A stretch of 64,000 nt of DNA, taken from Algorimicrobium algoritergicola. GTDB taxonomy: Bacteria; Bacteroidota; Bacteroidia; Flavobacteriales; Flavobacteriaceae. How positions within the stretch are numbered: the stretch's first letter is position 1; every line of letters begins with the position of its first letter. This document shows positions 20,301-28,644 of the stretch, in pieces. The notes under the pieces are model-generated. The model did not search any database and was not told where the DNA came from. It was given only the letters and a program-made list of their open reading frames with translations. Both the position numbers and the translations under genes were made by a program. The stretch is from the NCBI RefSeq assembly GCF_008086165.1, contig NZ_VSKL01000002.1, positions 1-64,000 of the forward strand, in the 5' to 3' direction.

Positions 20301-23190
20301 ATTGCCAGCAGGCATTTATAATTATTATTGTGAAATTAGCCAACCCAATACTTTAAATTGTAATGGTACTAGTAATACTGTAACCATTACGGTTAATGTT
20401 GGTCCATCTATTGATTCTCAACCATTAGCTGCCGAATATTGTTTAGGTGATACTATAGATAATCTGGAGGTTATTATTAATAATACTGTTGGTGTTCCAG
20501 ATTATCAGTGGTACTCTAATGACACAAATGATACAGATACTCCAAATCCGATAGGCACCAACTCAAGTACATTAGTAATTCCCAATACAACGGTTGGAAC
20601 ATTTTATTATTACTGTGTCATCACTTCTTCCGCTGGAGGTTGTGGCGAATTAACAACACAAATTGTTCAAATTACTATTAATCAAGTACCAGAAATTAGT
20701 GATTACGCGGCATTAATTTGTAGTGATAATGTATTCTCAATTATTCCAGATACTACAAATGGAGATATTGTGCCATTAAACACAACTTATACTTGGCCTG
20801 CGCCAATCGTAAATCCCGCAGGAGCCATTAATGGAGCAGTTGAACAGTTAATACCAACTACAACAATCTCACAGGTTTTAGAAAATACAACTGTTAATCC
20901 TGCAACCGCAACATATACCATAACACCTCAATCGGGTGATTGTATCGGAAATACGTTTGAGGTCGTCATTACTGTTAATCCATCTATATCAGTTGCAGCA
21001 ACACCAAATAATAACTCCTGTTTTGAATCCAACGATGCATCTATAGAAATTAGTATTACAGGAGGTGTCCCATTCTCAGGTGGCAGTCCATATCTGATAA
21101 ACTGGAGTGGACCTAATGGATTTACTAGTACGGATGAAGATATTTTTAATCTTGAAATAGGAACTTACACATTGGACATTTTAGACGATGGTGGTTGTCC
21201 TTATTCAGAAATATTTGTGATTACAGAGCCAGACGAATTAGTTTTTGATTCCATTAATTTTGATCCTGAAACAATATCTTGCTTTGGCGCTAATGATGGT
21301 AGTATCGATATTAATATCATAGGAGGTACAGAGCCTTACGCATATAATTGGACATTGAATGGACAACCTTTTTCAACTGACGAAGACCTTACCGATTTGG
21401 GGCCAGGAAATTATGAGATTTCTATAATGGATGCCAATAATTGTGGTCCTATTATAGAAAGCTTTTCTGTGGTTGAACCACCTTTATTAGTGCTTTCTCC
21501 AATCGAACAAACAAATGTGCTTTGTTTTGGCGATTCAACTGGCGCTATAAATATAGATGTTGTTGGTGGAAGACCTGGTTATACTTTTGCTTGGACAGGA
21601 CCTAACGGATTTGTTAGTAACCTCCAAAATATTGATGCTTTAACAGCAGGGAATTACACGGTTGTAGTTACAGATAATTCAGGCTGTTTTGATTCGTTAG
21701 ATTTCATAATAACTCAAAATGATGAAATTATTATCAGTGTTACAACAACAGAGATTGAATGTTATGGAGATAATGATGCATCGATTACCATAAACAATAT
21801 TTCGGGAGGTATTCCTCCTTACGATATTGCATGGAGTAATTTTGGAACAGGAATGTCGCAAATCAATTTATCAGCAGGAATTTATACGATTACCATTACA
21901 GATGCTATAAATTGTATCAAAGCTTTTCCTATTGAGATAGAAGAGGCTCCACTATTTTTAATAGATCCTGTAGTGACCCAAATGTCTTGTTCTGGAGAAA
22001 ATGACGCAAGCATCATTCTCAATTTTCAAGGAGGTATAGATCCTGTTACTGTAGTTTGGGATGATGACAGTACCGCTGGAGTTGAAAGAAATAATTTACC
22101 GCCAGGAACGTACTCGGTTACAATAACGGATGGAACACCATGTGTTATTCAGGACTCCTTTACCATATTTAATATTTTACCATTACAATTATCTGCTAAT
22201 ATTACAAATGCGCTTGATTGTGATGATACGAATAGTGGTGCCATTAATTTACTAATTGCAGGAGGAACACCTCCTTTTAATATAGCATGGTCTAACGGAG
22301 CCGTTACGGAAGATTTAAATAATATTCCACCAAACACCTATTACGTAACTGTTACTGATGCCAATGGTTGTCAAATAGAAGATAGTTGGGATGTTTCTCG
22401 ATTTGAACCATTAATGTTGGAGGTAGACGTTCAGTCAGAAGTTGATTGTGAAGCACAAACCGTTGATCAAACATTTGTAGCTTTGGCAAGTGGAGGCGTA
22501 CCACCATTTCAGTTTAATTGGTCAAGCGGAACGGTTAGTGGTTTAAATAATGAAATTATGACCACGGATATTAATGGGCTTGTTGTTTTAGAAGTGATAG
22601 ATAGTCAGGGCTGTAGTACCAATTATAATGTTAATGTAGATATTCCCGTTTTAGGTAATCCTGGTTTTGAAACAACGTCTTTTGGTTATAGTAACTATGG
22701 CATTTTTGCCATTCAAGATCCTATTCAATTCACCAATACAGCTACAGGTGATTATGTAAGTATTTTATGGGATTTTGGTGATGGAAATTTTTCAGCTGAA
22801 GAAAATCCAATACACACCTATTTACAAGTCGGAAATTATGTCGTCACTCAAACTGTAACGTATCCATTTGGTTGTACATACACGCAAATAATTACTTTGA
22901 TTGTAGAAAAAGGGTATAAACTTATCATGCCTGATGCTTTTACACCGAATGATGATGGACTAAATGATTTTTTCGGTCCAGAGCACATAGGGCTTAAAAA
23001 ATTAGAGCTCAATGTTTATGATACATGGGGAAGTCTTATTTATTCCGAATCAGGTGATGATTTAGAAGGATGGGATGGTAAGATTAAAAATGAAGAAGCC
23101 GAAAACGGAAATTACTATTACACCTTTAGAGCGCGTACATTTTATGATGATATAATTGAAAAGAAAGGTCCATTTGTATTTATTAAATAA
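17329..23190 (+). CDS. Giant SprB-like adhesin with PKD domains, SprB repeats and T9SS type B sorting domain
   Basis: 1953 residues. N-terminal hydrophobic signal (YIYSGIVFFIIITSSIAF). PKD-type domains are marked by SWDFGDG (about 75), FIWDFGDG (about 375) and ILWDFGDG (about 1815). Mid-protein beta domains are followed by six or seven SprB repeats between about 1225 and 1770, each starting with a Cys plus an acidic DASI/GSI motif and ending in TDxxGC. The last 90 residues (KLIMPDAFTPNDDGLNDFF ... GPFVFIK) are the gliding-motility-associated CHU_C domain, the T9SS type B signal. SprB of Flavobacterium johnsoniae is the mobile gliding adhesin. The PorP/SprF-like gene 8 bp downstream supports T9SS export of this protein; whether the cell glides cannot be told. 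Confidence 0.92.
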   Translation: MRSSKYIYSGIVFFIIITSSIAFNTINVFNKSTNADPIVSFTFNNNNTCSGQSISFTSTVTGDNPFTYSWDFGDGIISTLANPSHVFQAEGCGGTQNFTVTLTVTDANGLTSTDSEIVTVKEKPNISFVDTNPGVAGPFNNCGNTSVSSEFLVEVGNNSISSSCVNSYSINWGDGTATENNINFPISHNYVGFGTYNMSITANGANGCSNTKTYIVKNATNPSGGISGPGNTQNLCAPTAEIQFEITNWGTNTSDTTYEIDYGDGSTVTYSQTELVSSSFYNATNPSSSLPFPILPHSYTQSSCPNEFVARLWIRNACSPNPNPATLPNILIIISPEARFLAPDVSCIDTAVEFINTTEAGYGFNCSSDVNFIWDFGDGTTTVLTTGYETVNHTFSTPGTYTVTLTGDNFSCDESIYTQDICIEIPIAPEFTSNDTEGCAPFTTIFNNTTSISNQCGTPTFEWLINYTAGFCGTSNGANFINGTNANSENPVIEFTNAGTYEIILQGTNSCGTTSSIPQEIFVTAPPQVEINAITDFCDSSAVVSPTANVNSCSPDSGTYNWSINIGTSPTDWEFTNGTNQNSESPEISFYTFNTYVLSLEVSTACGTITDTEEFVISPVPTIANTVLDQTLCSGSSTDNIILASDDSNTTYEWVGTSPTGNVTGVITSGNSDNIPAHILTLSGGTVGTVIYTVTPYLVSDCPGDPVQFTITVNAGPSITTQPNGGTYCIDGVANVLTFTLSSNTTGTPTYQWYYNDSGIDDPTDPNTTAVSSPEGTQADYQPPTDALGTLYYFCIVNLGGTGSCSEIASIPVSITITPNIVISNETPLNQIICSGATAADLSFTGNNGGAGSIIYNWFVSNDTIIDGTDTPVGTNSTIFSPGILNTPGIYYYYVTIDVDESLGCSDVSSQIFSIEVVEDPEVVLTPTDQNICTNVTADLLIAQVSGGIDLTGDGTINNDDYTFQWYLNGAPVSEVNDADADVSTFNHDSSLPAGIYNYYCEISQPNTLNCNGTSNTVTITVNVGPSIDSQPLAAEYCLGDTIDNLEVIINNTVGVPDYQWYSNDTNDTDTPNPIGTNSSTLVIPNTTVGTFYYYCVITSSAGGCGELTTQIVQITINQVPEISDYAALICSDNVFSIIPDTTNGDIVPLNTTYTWPAPIVNPAGAINGAVEQLIPTTTISQVLENTTVNPATATYTITPQSGDCIGNTFEVVITVNPSISVAATPNNNSCFESNDASIEISITGGVPFSGGSPYLINWSGPNGFTSTDEDIFNLEIGTYTLDILDDGGCPYSEIFVITEPDELVFDSINFDPETISCFGANDGSIDINIIGGTEPYAYNWTLNGQPFSTDEDLTDLGPGNYEISIMDANNCGPIIESFSVVEPPLLVLSPIEQTNVLCFGDSTGAINIDVVGGRPGYTFAWTGPNGFVSNLQNIDALTAGNYTVVVTDNSGCFDSLDFIITQNDEIIISVTTTEIECYGDNDASITINNISGGIPPYDIAWSNFGTGMSQINLSAGIYTITITDAINCIKAFPIEIEEAPLFLIDPVVTQMSCSGENDASIILNFQGGIDPVTVVWDDDSTAGVERNNLPPGTYSVTITDGTPCVIQDSFTIFNILPLQLSANITNALDCDDTNSGAINLLIAGGTPPFNIAWSNGAVTEDLNNIPPNTYYVTVTDANGCQIEDSWDVSRFEPLMLEVDVQSEVDCEAQTVDQTFVALASGGVPPFQFNWSSGTVSGLNNEIMTTDINGLVVLEVIDSQGCSTNYNVNVDIPVLGNPGFETTSFGYSNYGIFAIQDPIQFTNTATGDYVSILWDFGDGNFSAEENPIHTYLQVGNYVVTQTVTYPFGCTYTQIITLIVEKGYKLIMPDAFTPNDDGLNDFFGPEHIGLKKLELNVYDTWGSLIYSESGDDLEGWDGKIKNEEAENGNYYYTFRARTFYDDIIEKKGPFVFIK

Positions 23191-23198
23191 AAGCTAGA

Positions 23199-24200
23199 AT
23201 GAAATTTAAAATAATACTCTTTATAGTTTGTGTTCTTTCTGTTTATTCAGCAAAGGCACAAGACCCCATTTTCTCACAAGCTAATTATATTCAGGAAACT
23301 TTAAATCCAGGATTTGCTGGATTTGAAGATAATGGCAGAACGTATGCTGGCTTTTTAAGCCGCTTGCAATGGCCAAATTTAGACTTGAAACTAACAACCC
23401 AATATGCGTTTGCTAGTCAATCCTTCGATTATGGTCCAAGGCTAGGTTTTGGTCTTGGAGTTAATGCTGTTTGGCAATACGAGTCCTTTAATAATTATAG
23501 TTATTATCAGGTAAATGTAAATTATGCCCAACGTGTTAACTTAAATAGTGGTTGGTTTTTCAGACCAGGATTAGAGGTTGGAGTTGGTAACAAAAGCAAT
23601 AGTTTTAGAAATCTAACTTTAGCTGATCAAATTAATATTAATACAGGATTTATTAACCCAGTTTCTGTAGATCCTTTAAGAAATAATAGCAGCAATCCTT
23701 ATTTTTTAGACTTTTCAGCTGGTGTTGTTTTTGAAAAAGAAGAGTTTAATGGAACAACGTATTGGTTTGGAGCGTCTGTAAAACACCTTAACAGACCCAA
23801 TATCTCTTTTGTTGAAGGAGAAAAGGTGCCTTTAAGTATATTTTACTCCATACATGGTAATTATCGTTTCCCTTTTTTAAGGGATAATAGTGTTATGATG
23901 ACGGTTAACTATATGCAGCAAAGTGAATATAACAGATTAGATATTGGTTCCTTATTTCAAGTGCGGCAACTTCTTTTAGGTATTACTGCTGCTACAAATC
24001 CTGCTAAAAACGATAATAATAGCCACATGTTAACCTCTGTCAATGCCTTTCTTGGATTAGAACTTTCTGAATTTAGATTTGGTTTTTCCTATGATATGAA
24101 TACCTCAAAAATAGGAAATACCAACGGCGTTTATGAATTTTCATTAACCTACCTTTCCAGATGTCGTAGTTGCAATACAGATAGGAGTAGAAAGCGTTAA
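23199..24200 (+). CDS. PorP/SprF family type IX secretion system membrane protein
   Basis: 333 residues. Signal peptide MKFKIILFIVCVLSVYSAKAQ, family start QDPIFSQANYIQETLNPGFAG, then alternating beta strands of an outer-membrane barrel. Known role: SprF is needed for surface exposure of SprB, and PorP/SprF paralogs usually sit next to the CHU_C-type adhesin they serve, as here (8 bp gap). The C-terminus ends with a short Cys-rich basic tail (SRCRSCNTDRSRKR), which is unusual. Confidence 0.92.
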   Translation: MKFKIILFIVCVLSVYSAKAQDPIFSQANYIQETLNPGFAGFEDNGRTYAGFLSRLQWPNLDLKLTTQYAFASQSFDYGPRLGFGLGVNAVWQYESFNNYSYYQVNVNYAQRVNLNSGWFFRPGLEVGVGNKSNSFRNLTLADQININTGFINPVSVDPLRNNSSNPYFLDFSAGVVFEKEEFNGTTYWFGASVKHLNRPNISFVEGEKVPLSIFYSIHGNYRFPFLRDNSVMMTVNYMQQSEYNRLDIGSLFQVRQLLLGITAATNPAKNDNNSHMLTSVNAFLGLELSEFRFGFSYDMNTSKIGNTNGVYEFSLTYLSRCRSCNTDRSRKR

Positions 24201-24275
24201 TAGGAATATATTCAAACCATAAATCAGGCTTTTAAAACTTATAACGAAACCCGATTTCACCAAATTACCGTAAAA

Positions 24276-25178
24276 ATGTCAAGTTCTTATAAAAGAAATA
24301 TAAATGAAAGTATGCGCAACGGGTTGACATTTTTTACGACCCTAATTTTAGTGTTGTTTTCTTGTACCTTAAACTATGCTCAAGACAAAAACGCCGAAGG
24401 TTCAAATAAAAGAAGTATTCATATAGCCTCCTGGAACATCCAAGACCTAGGCCAATCCAAAAACACCGAAGAAATAGCTTTTATGGCAAATGTGTTGAAA
24501 GGTTATGATCTGGTGCTCATCCAAGAAGTCGTAGCCAAACATCCTGCCGGAGCGCAAAAAGTGGCCCAGTTAGCTGATGAATTGAATAGAAGAGGTGCAA
24601 AATGGGATTATCGGATTAGTGATCCTACTAAAAGCCCATCTGTTTACATGAGTGAGCGCTATGCCTTTTTATGGAAAACCAGTAAAATAGATATAGTAGG
24701 AAGAGCGTATTTGGATAAAGAATTAGAAACAAAAGTATATAGAGAACCTTATATCGGAAAGTTTAAATTAAAAAATGGCAATGAAGAACTTTATATAGTC
24801 AATTTTCATTCTAGAAAGCATGACGACAGTCCTGAATTGGAAATACAGTATTTTAAAGACTATCCAAACCGACTAAACTCAAATAACATTATTATTGCTG
24901 GCGACTTCAATTTAAATGAAAATCATCCCGTTTGGAATGATTTATATAATCTAGGCTTTAAAGCCGCATTAAATAATAAAAAAACAACCCTAAAACGCAG
25001 CTGCAAGTCAGGGGGATATTTAAGCCATGCTATTGATAATATGTATGTTTCAAACGGATTTTCAGTAGTAAATTCAGGCGTAATCGATTATATTGAAACC
25101 TGTAATAATTTAGAAGCTGCTCGCAAAATATCTGATCATTTGCCTGTGTTTTTACAAACGACTATTAAAACCAATTAA
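24276..25178 (+). CDS. Secreted endonuclease/exonuclease/phosphatase-family protein (DNase I-like)
   Basis: 300 residues from ATG 24276; an internal ATG at 24312 gives a better signal peptide (MRNGLTFFTTLILVLFSCTL). Conserved motifs: ASWNIQD, VLIQEV (catalytic Glu), NFHSRKHDD, IIIAGDFNLNE (Asp and Asn) and SDHLPV (catalytic His), in the order of the DNase I-like metal-dependent fold. Probably an exported nuclease for nutrition or DNA uptake or turnover. Five bases before a Cys-rich small secreted protein, hence cotranscribed. Confidence 0.85.
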   Translation: MSSSYKRNINESMRNGLTFFTTLILVLFSCTLNYAQDKNAEGSNKRSIHIASWNIQDLGQSKNTEEIAFMANVLKGYDLVLIQEVVAKHPAGAQKVAQLADELNRRGAKWDYRISDPTKSPSVYMSERYAFLWKTSKIDIVGRAYLDKELETKVYREPYIGKFKLKNGNEELYIVNFHSRKHDDSPELEIQYFKDYPNRLNSNNIIIAGDFNLNENHPVWNDLYNLGFKAALNNKKTTLKRSCKSGGYLSHAIDNMYVSNGFSVVNSGVIDYIETCNNLEAARKISDHLPVFLQTTIKTN

Positions 25179-25183
25179 TCACT

Positions 25184-25417
25184 ATGAAATTAACTAATAA
25201 AATTCTTTTAGGATTCTCGTTCAGTTTGTTAATGCTCTCCACAACGTCCTTTAATGCGTCAGATTCTAATGTATATCTCTGCCAAGGTAAATACAGCAAA
25301 AAATACCATTTATCAAAAACCTGTCGTGGGCTTTCTAATTGCAAAGCAGCTATAGTAAAAACGACATTAAGTGATGCCAAGCAAAAAAGCAAAACACTTT
25401 GTGGTTGGGAGGATTAG
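25184..25417 (+). CDS. Small secreted Cys/His-rich protein paired with the nuclease
   Basis: 77 residues: signal peptide MKLTNKILLGFSFSLLMLSTTSF, then VYLCQGKYSKKYH-x4-CRGLSNC ... TLCGW. The pattern KYH-x4-C-x-GL-x2-C with a closing C is like the small putative metal-binding modules that often accompany bacterial nucleases. Starts 5 bp after the nuclease stop. Function unknown; a metal-binding accessory domain is the most likely reading. Confidence 0.7.
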   Translation: MKLTNKILLGFSFSLLMLSTTSFNASDSNVYLCQGKYSKKYHLSKTCRGLSNCKAAIVKTTLSDAKQKSKTLCGWED

Positions 25418-25529
25418 ATTCTGTAATTAACAACAAGTATTTCATAAGCCCGAAGTATTGGTGAAAGAAACACTAAAAAATCAGAAGACTTTGTTACTGT
25501 GTTTGTAAATAAATGCTAGGGTATAAATA

Positions 25530-25562
25530 AATAAAAGGGCAGAAAAATTACTAACTGCCCGT
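25530..25562 (-). terminator. Rho-independent terminator (minus strand)
   Basis: Stem GGGCAGTTAG/AATTACT-type with core GGGCAG/CTGCCC (25537-25560); on the minus strand it is followed by TTTTATTTATTTA. Lies just after the stop of the 117-residue lipoprotein gene. Confidence 0.75.
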
Positions 25563-25568
25563 GTACTA

Positions 25569-25922
25569 TTATTTAAATTCAATAATTTCCGCTGAAATGG
25601 TAGCACTAATTCTTTTTTTTGTTTCTATAATATCCACAGATACGTTAACAAGAGTTCTACTTCCTACTAATTCTACGCCAGCTGCTTTAGCATTAGCTAG
25701 CATATTGGCTTTAGCTTGAGAAATAATCCCTTCTTTATTCGTAATATTCCCAGTTACAATTTTTTCTGTAGCCATACCTTTAAAACTGCCTAAAACAGTA
25801 AAGTTTGCGCTGGATAAAATAGTCTGTGTTTGGTTTATTTGATTAAAACCTCCATGGTGAAGACTTGATCTACATGATGCAAACAAACTAACAACAGCTA
25901 AACATAAAATAATTTTTTTCAT
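25569..25922 (-). CDS. Small lipoprotein, putative DUF6567-like
   Basis: 117 residues. Lipoprotein signal with SLFASC (Cys17), then a mature domain of about 100 residues: strand FTVLGSFKGMATEKIV, helix KEGIISQAKANMLANAKAAG, strands RTLVNVSVDIIE and RISATISAEIIEF. This alpha/beta pattern is typical of small Bacteroidota lipoproteins of the DUF6567 kind (family name from memory, not certain). Monocistronic, with its own terminator. Confidence 0.65.
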   Translation of the reverse strand: MKKIILCLAVVSLFASCRSSLHHGGFNQINQTQTILSSANFTVLGSFKGMATEKIVTGNITNKEGIISQAKANMLANAKAAGVELVGSRTLVNVSVDIIETKKRISATISAEIIEFK

Positions 25923-26103
25923 TTAATAATATTTGAATTTTCACCTACTTCAATTTTATGGTCTCATTCGGCATATTCCGACCTGATATTCCGTTTTATA
26001 AAATGTTGATGTTTCATATTTATTTAAATAAAAGATATAAATACCTGAAACTTAAAAATCAAAATCCGGAATTGGTTGATAATTCCGGATGAATAATTTA
26101 ATT

Positions 26104-26271
26104 TTAGCCTTGCCATGTATGACTGCACTTCTGACAACTTGTAGGGTTTCTGTCAGCCAATAAGGCTAAAAGACCTAATGGAAAGAAACATATAGCGACA
26201 ATAATTTGCCAGCCTTTATATCCTCCTTTTTTTGTTAATTCGCCACATTTTGGGCACGATAAATTTGCCAT
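26104..26271 (-). CDS. Membrane mini-protein with zinc-ribbon ends, 55 residues
   Basis: ATG at 26271, stop at 26104. Two CxxC pairs (SCPKCGE at the start, SCQKCSHTW at the end) flank one hydrophobic segment (WQIIVAICFFPLGLLALLA). The layout is like small LITAF-type zinc-ribbon membrane proteins. It precedes the DUF2752 gene's 3' end by 16 bp on the same strand, so the two are likely cotranscribed; association of zinc-ribbon mini-proteins with DUF2752 proteins is common in Bacteroidota. Confidence 0.65.
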   Translation of the reverse strand: MANLSCPKCGELTKKGGYKGWQIIVAICFFPLGLLALLADRNPTSCQKCSHTWQG

Positions 26272-26287
26272 TTTTTAATTGTTTTAG

Positions 26288-26728
26288 TTAATAGTTAGTA
26301 AATAATGTTATAATCCAGTTTATTAGTATTGTAGTCAGGATTGCGAGACTAAAGTATTTTGAAATGCTATTTACAGTCTTTGTTTTTGCTATTTTTAAAA
26401 GGGAAATTAATCTTAAGGGAAGTTGACTTATAAAGAAAAGAGCGACTAAAAGACTGGTTTTGTTAAATGTATATGCCTGATAAAAATTTCCGCCTGATAT
26501 TTCGCAAAATGCTCTTGTTGTACCGCAAACTGGACATTCAATACCTGTAAGTTTATCAATTAAGCAAAAATGTGGGATTTGGCTTAAAATTGGAAGTAGT
26601 ACATTGCCAAAAAAGGCGAAAAATATAATTATTAAAATATTGCTTAATAAAATATTATAATCATTTTGTTTATAATAGTCATCAGTCAAGTTTATAATCA
26701 AGAATTTGGGAATTATTGCAATTTCCAT
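26288..26728 (-). CDS. DUF2752 membrane protein
   Basis: 146 residues, three to four hydrophobic segments. The DUF2752 signature is present: GIECPVCGTTRAFCEISGGN followed by the A-x-N-type motif (YQAYTFNKTSLLV). Function of the family is unknown. The start at 26728 gives an odd polar first 15 residues; a later start is possible. Confidence 0.75.
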   Translation of the reverse strand: MEIAIIPKFLIINLTDDYYKQNDYNILLSNILIIIFFAFFGNVLLPILSQIPHFCLIDKLTGIECPVCGTTRAFCEISGGNFYQAYTFNKTSLLVALFFISQLPLRLISLLKIAKTKTVNSISKYFSLAILTTILINWIITLFTNY

Positions 26729-27063
26729 TTTATCTTTTTAGTAAGTAATTTTAATTTTTCTCTATTTATTTTACTGATTATTGCTTTAAATTGAGTTTCA
26801 CAATATTGCAGTAATACGTTTGTTTTATCTTGGAGTTAAAAGTATAATCTATTACCAAGATTTCTATACGGTAAACCGTAAAGCGGAAAAAAGTAGCATC
26901 TCATTTTATTGGCTTACGGGAATCAGTAAGAAAAAGTATCCTAGAATTTTTAAATTTGATACATCACGATTTACAACTTGTTATAATTGTTAGTAAAAGA
27001 CAATAGTGATTAGCTTAAACTTAATATTAATACTATTTTTAAGCTCTTAATTGAAAAACCAAC
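26729..27063. other. Divergent intergenic region, 335 bp, upstream of hsd operon
   Basis: Contains two TTACGG-type palindromes (26866-26881 and 26914-26929) and a candidate -7 element TAAATTTG at 26951-26958 reading toward hsdM, but no good TTG at the usual distance. No gene seen. Confidence 0.5.
26866..26929. promoter_or_regulatory. Pair of TTACGG-type palindromes upstream of the restriction operon
   Basis: ATACGGTAAACCGTAA (26866-26881) and TTACGGGAATCAGTAA (26914-26929), spaced 48 bp start to start, both variants of the TTACGGnTATCCGTAA element seen in other accessory promoters of this window. The second lies immediately upstream of a TAAATTTG box. Confidence 0.5.
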
Positions 27064-28644
27064 ATGACCCATCAAAATATAAAGCAACTTGAAACCGAAC
27101 TTTGGGATGCAGCGGACGATTTAAGAGCAAACTCTAAACTAACAGCAGCCGAGTACAAAGACCCATTATTAGGTTTAGTATTACTGCGCTTTGCACAAAA
27201 TCGTTTTGAAGACGCTAAAATAGATGTAGAAAAAAAACTTCCTATAAACCCACGAACAGGTAAAAAGCGCGAAGCCAATAAAGGCGATTATGCAGGCGAA
27301 GGTGCTATGTTCTTGCCTGAAAAAGCCAAGTACGATTATTTAGCAGATTTACCAGAAGGCGAAAACATAGCCGAAGCTATTAACAATGCCATGAAGCTTA
27401 TTGAAGCCGAATATCCAGATTTAGAAGGTATTCTACCAAAAAGCTACCAAGAGTTTGATGATAAACTATTGCGAGATTTAGTACGTGTCTTTAATAAAGA
27501 CGCCGTAAAACATGCTAAAGGCGATGTGTTTGGTCGTATTTACGAGTTTTTCTTAATGAAATTCTCTATGCAAGGAGCAGGCGCACAAGAAGGCGGCGAG
27601 TTTTTTACACCACCATCTTTAGTAAACCTCATTGTAAACTTTATACAACCCAATCATGGTATTGTACATGATCCCGCTTGTGGTTCTGGTGGTATGTTTG
27701 TGCAAACCGCTCATTTTGTAGAAAACCACGAACATAAAAAAGTAAACGAAACCATAAGAGTTTATGGTACAGAACTAAAAAGCAACAACACACGTTTAGC
27801 CAAAATGAACCTTGCCATTCATGGTATAGAAGGTAAAATTATAGAAGCTAATAGTTTTTACACCAATCCACACCACTTAACAGGAAAGTGCGATTTCGTA
27901 ATGGCGAACCCACCATTTAATGTCGATAAAATTGATGCGAAAAATAAGTTTTTAGCAGATGACGATCGTTTACCATTTGGTCCACCATTAACAGGAAAGG
28001 GAACCATCAGTAATGGGAATTATTTATGGATGCAGTATTTTCATTCTTATTTAAATGAAACAGGTAGAGCAGGTTTTGTCATGGCAAGTTCTGCAACCGA
28101 TGCTGGAAATGCCGAAAAACTCATACGCCAAAAATTAATTGAATCTGGCGATGTAGAATGCATTGTTGCCATTAGCAATAACTTTTTTTACACACGTAGT
28201 TTACCTTGTCACGTTTGGTTTTTTAACAAAGGAAAAAAAGCAGAAAACAAAGACAAAGTCTTAATGATAGATGCACGTAACACCTTTAACAAAGTAAGCA
28301 CAACCATTAATGACTTTAGCGACGAACATTTAGAAGGTTTAACCGCTTTAATGAATGCCTTTAGAGGGAACGATTTAGGTGTAAGCAAAGACAATGCTTG
28401 GTTTCATGAACACTTTCCAAAAGGAACCTACCAAGACGTAGAAGGTTTATGTAAAATAGCCACTATTCAAGAAATAGCAGAGCAAGATTATAGCCTAACA
28501 CCAGGACGTTACGTTGGTGTGAAGATTGATATTGATATGGATTTTGACTATAAGACACGTATGACAGAAATTCATACCGAATTAGCACAACTAAATACCG
28601 AAGCCAATAGTTTAATGGAGCAAATACAAGCTGTGAAATTATGA
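27064..28644 (+). CDS. hsdM: Type I restriction-modification system, adenine methyltransferase subunit
   Basis: 526 residues. N-terminal HsdM_N helical domain (1-150), then the N6-adenine methyltransferase core with motif I DPACGSGG (203-210) and catalytic NPPF (282-285). With HsdS it methylates the recognition site; with HsdR it forms the restriction complex. First gene of a six-gene operon; its stop overlaps the hsdS start (ATGA). Confidence 0.95.
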   Translation: MTHQNIKQLETELWDAADDLRANSKLTAAEYKDPLLGLVLLRFAQNRFEDAKIDVEKKLPINPRTGKKREANKGDYAGEGAMFLPEKAKYDYLADLPEGENIAEAINNAMKLIEAEYPDLEGILPKSYQEFDDKLLRDLVRVFNKDAVKHAKGDVFGRIYEFFLMKFSMQGAGAQEGGEFFTPPSLVNLIVNFIQPNHGIVHDPACGSGGMFVQTAHFVENHEHKKVNETIRVYGTELKSNNTRLAKMNLAIHGIEGKIIEANSFYTNPHHLTGKCDFVMANPPFNVDKIDAKNKFLADDDRLPFGPPLTGKGTISNGNYLWMQYFHSYLNETGRAGFVMASSATDAGNAEKLIRQKLIESGDVECIVAISNNFFYTRSLPCHVWFFNKGKKAENKDKVLMIDARNTFNKVSTTINDFSDEHLEGLTALMNAFRGNDLGVSKDNAWFHEHFPKGTYQDVEGLCKIATIQEIAEQDYSLTPGRYVGVKIDIDMDFDYKTRMTEIHTELAQLNTEANSLMEQIQAVKL

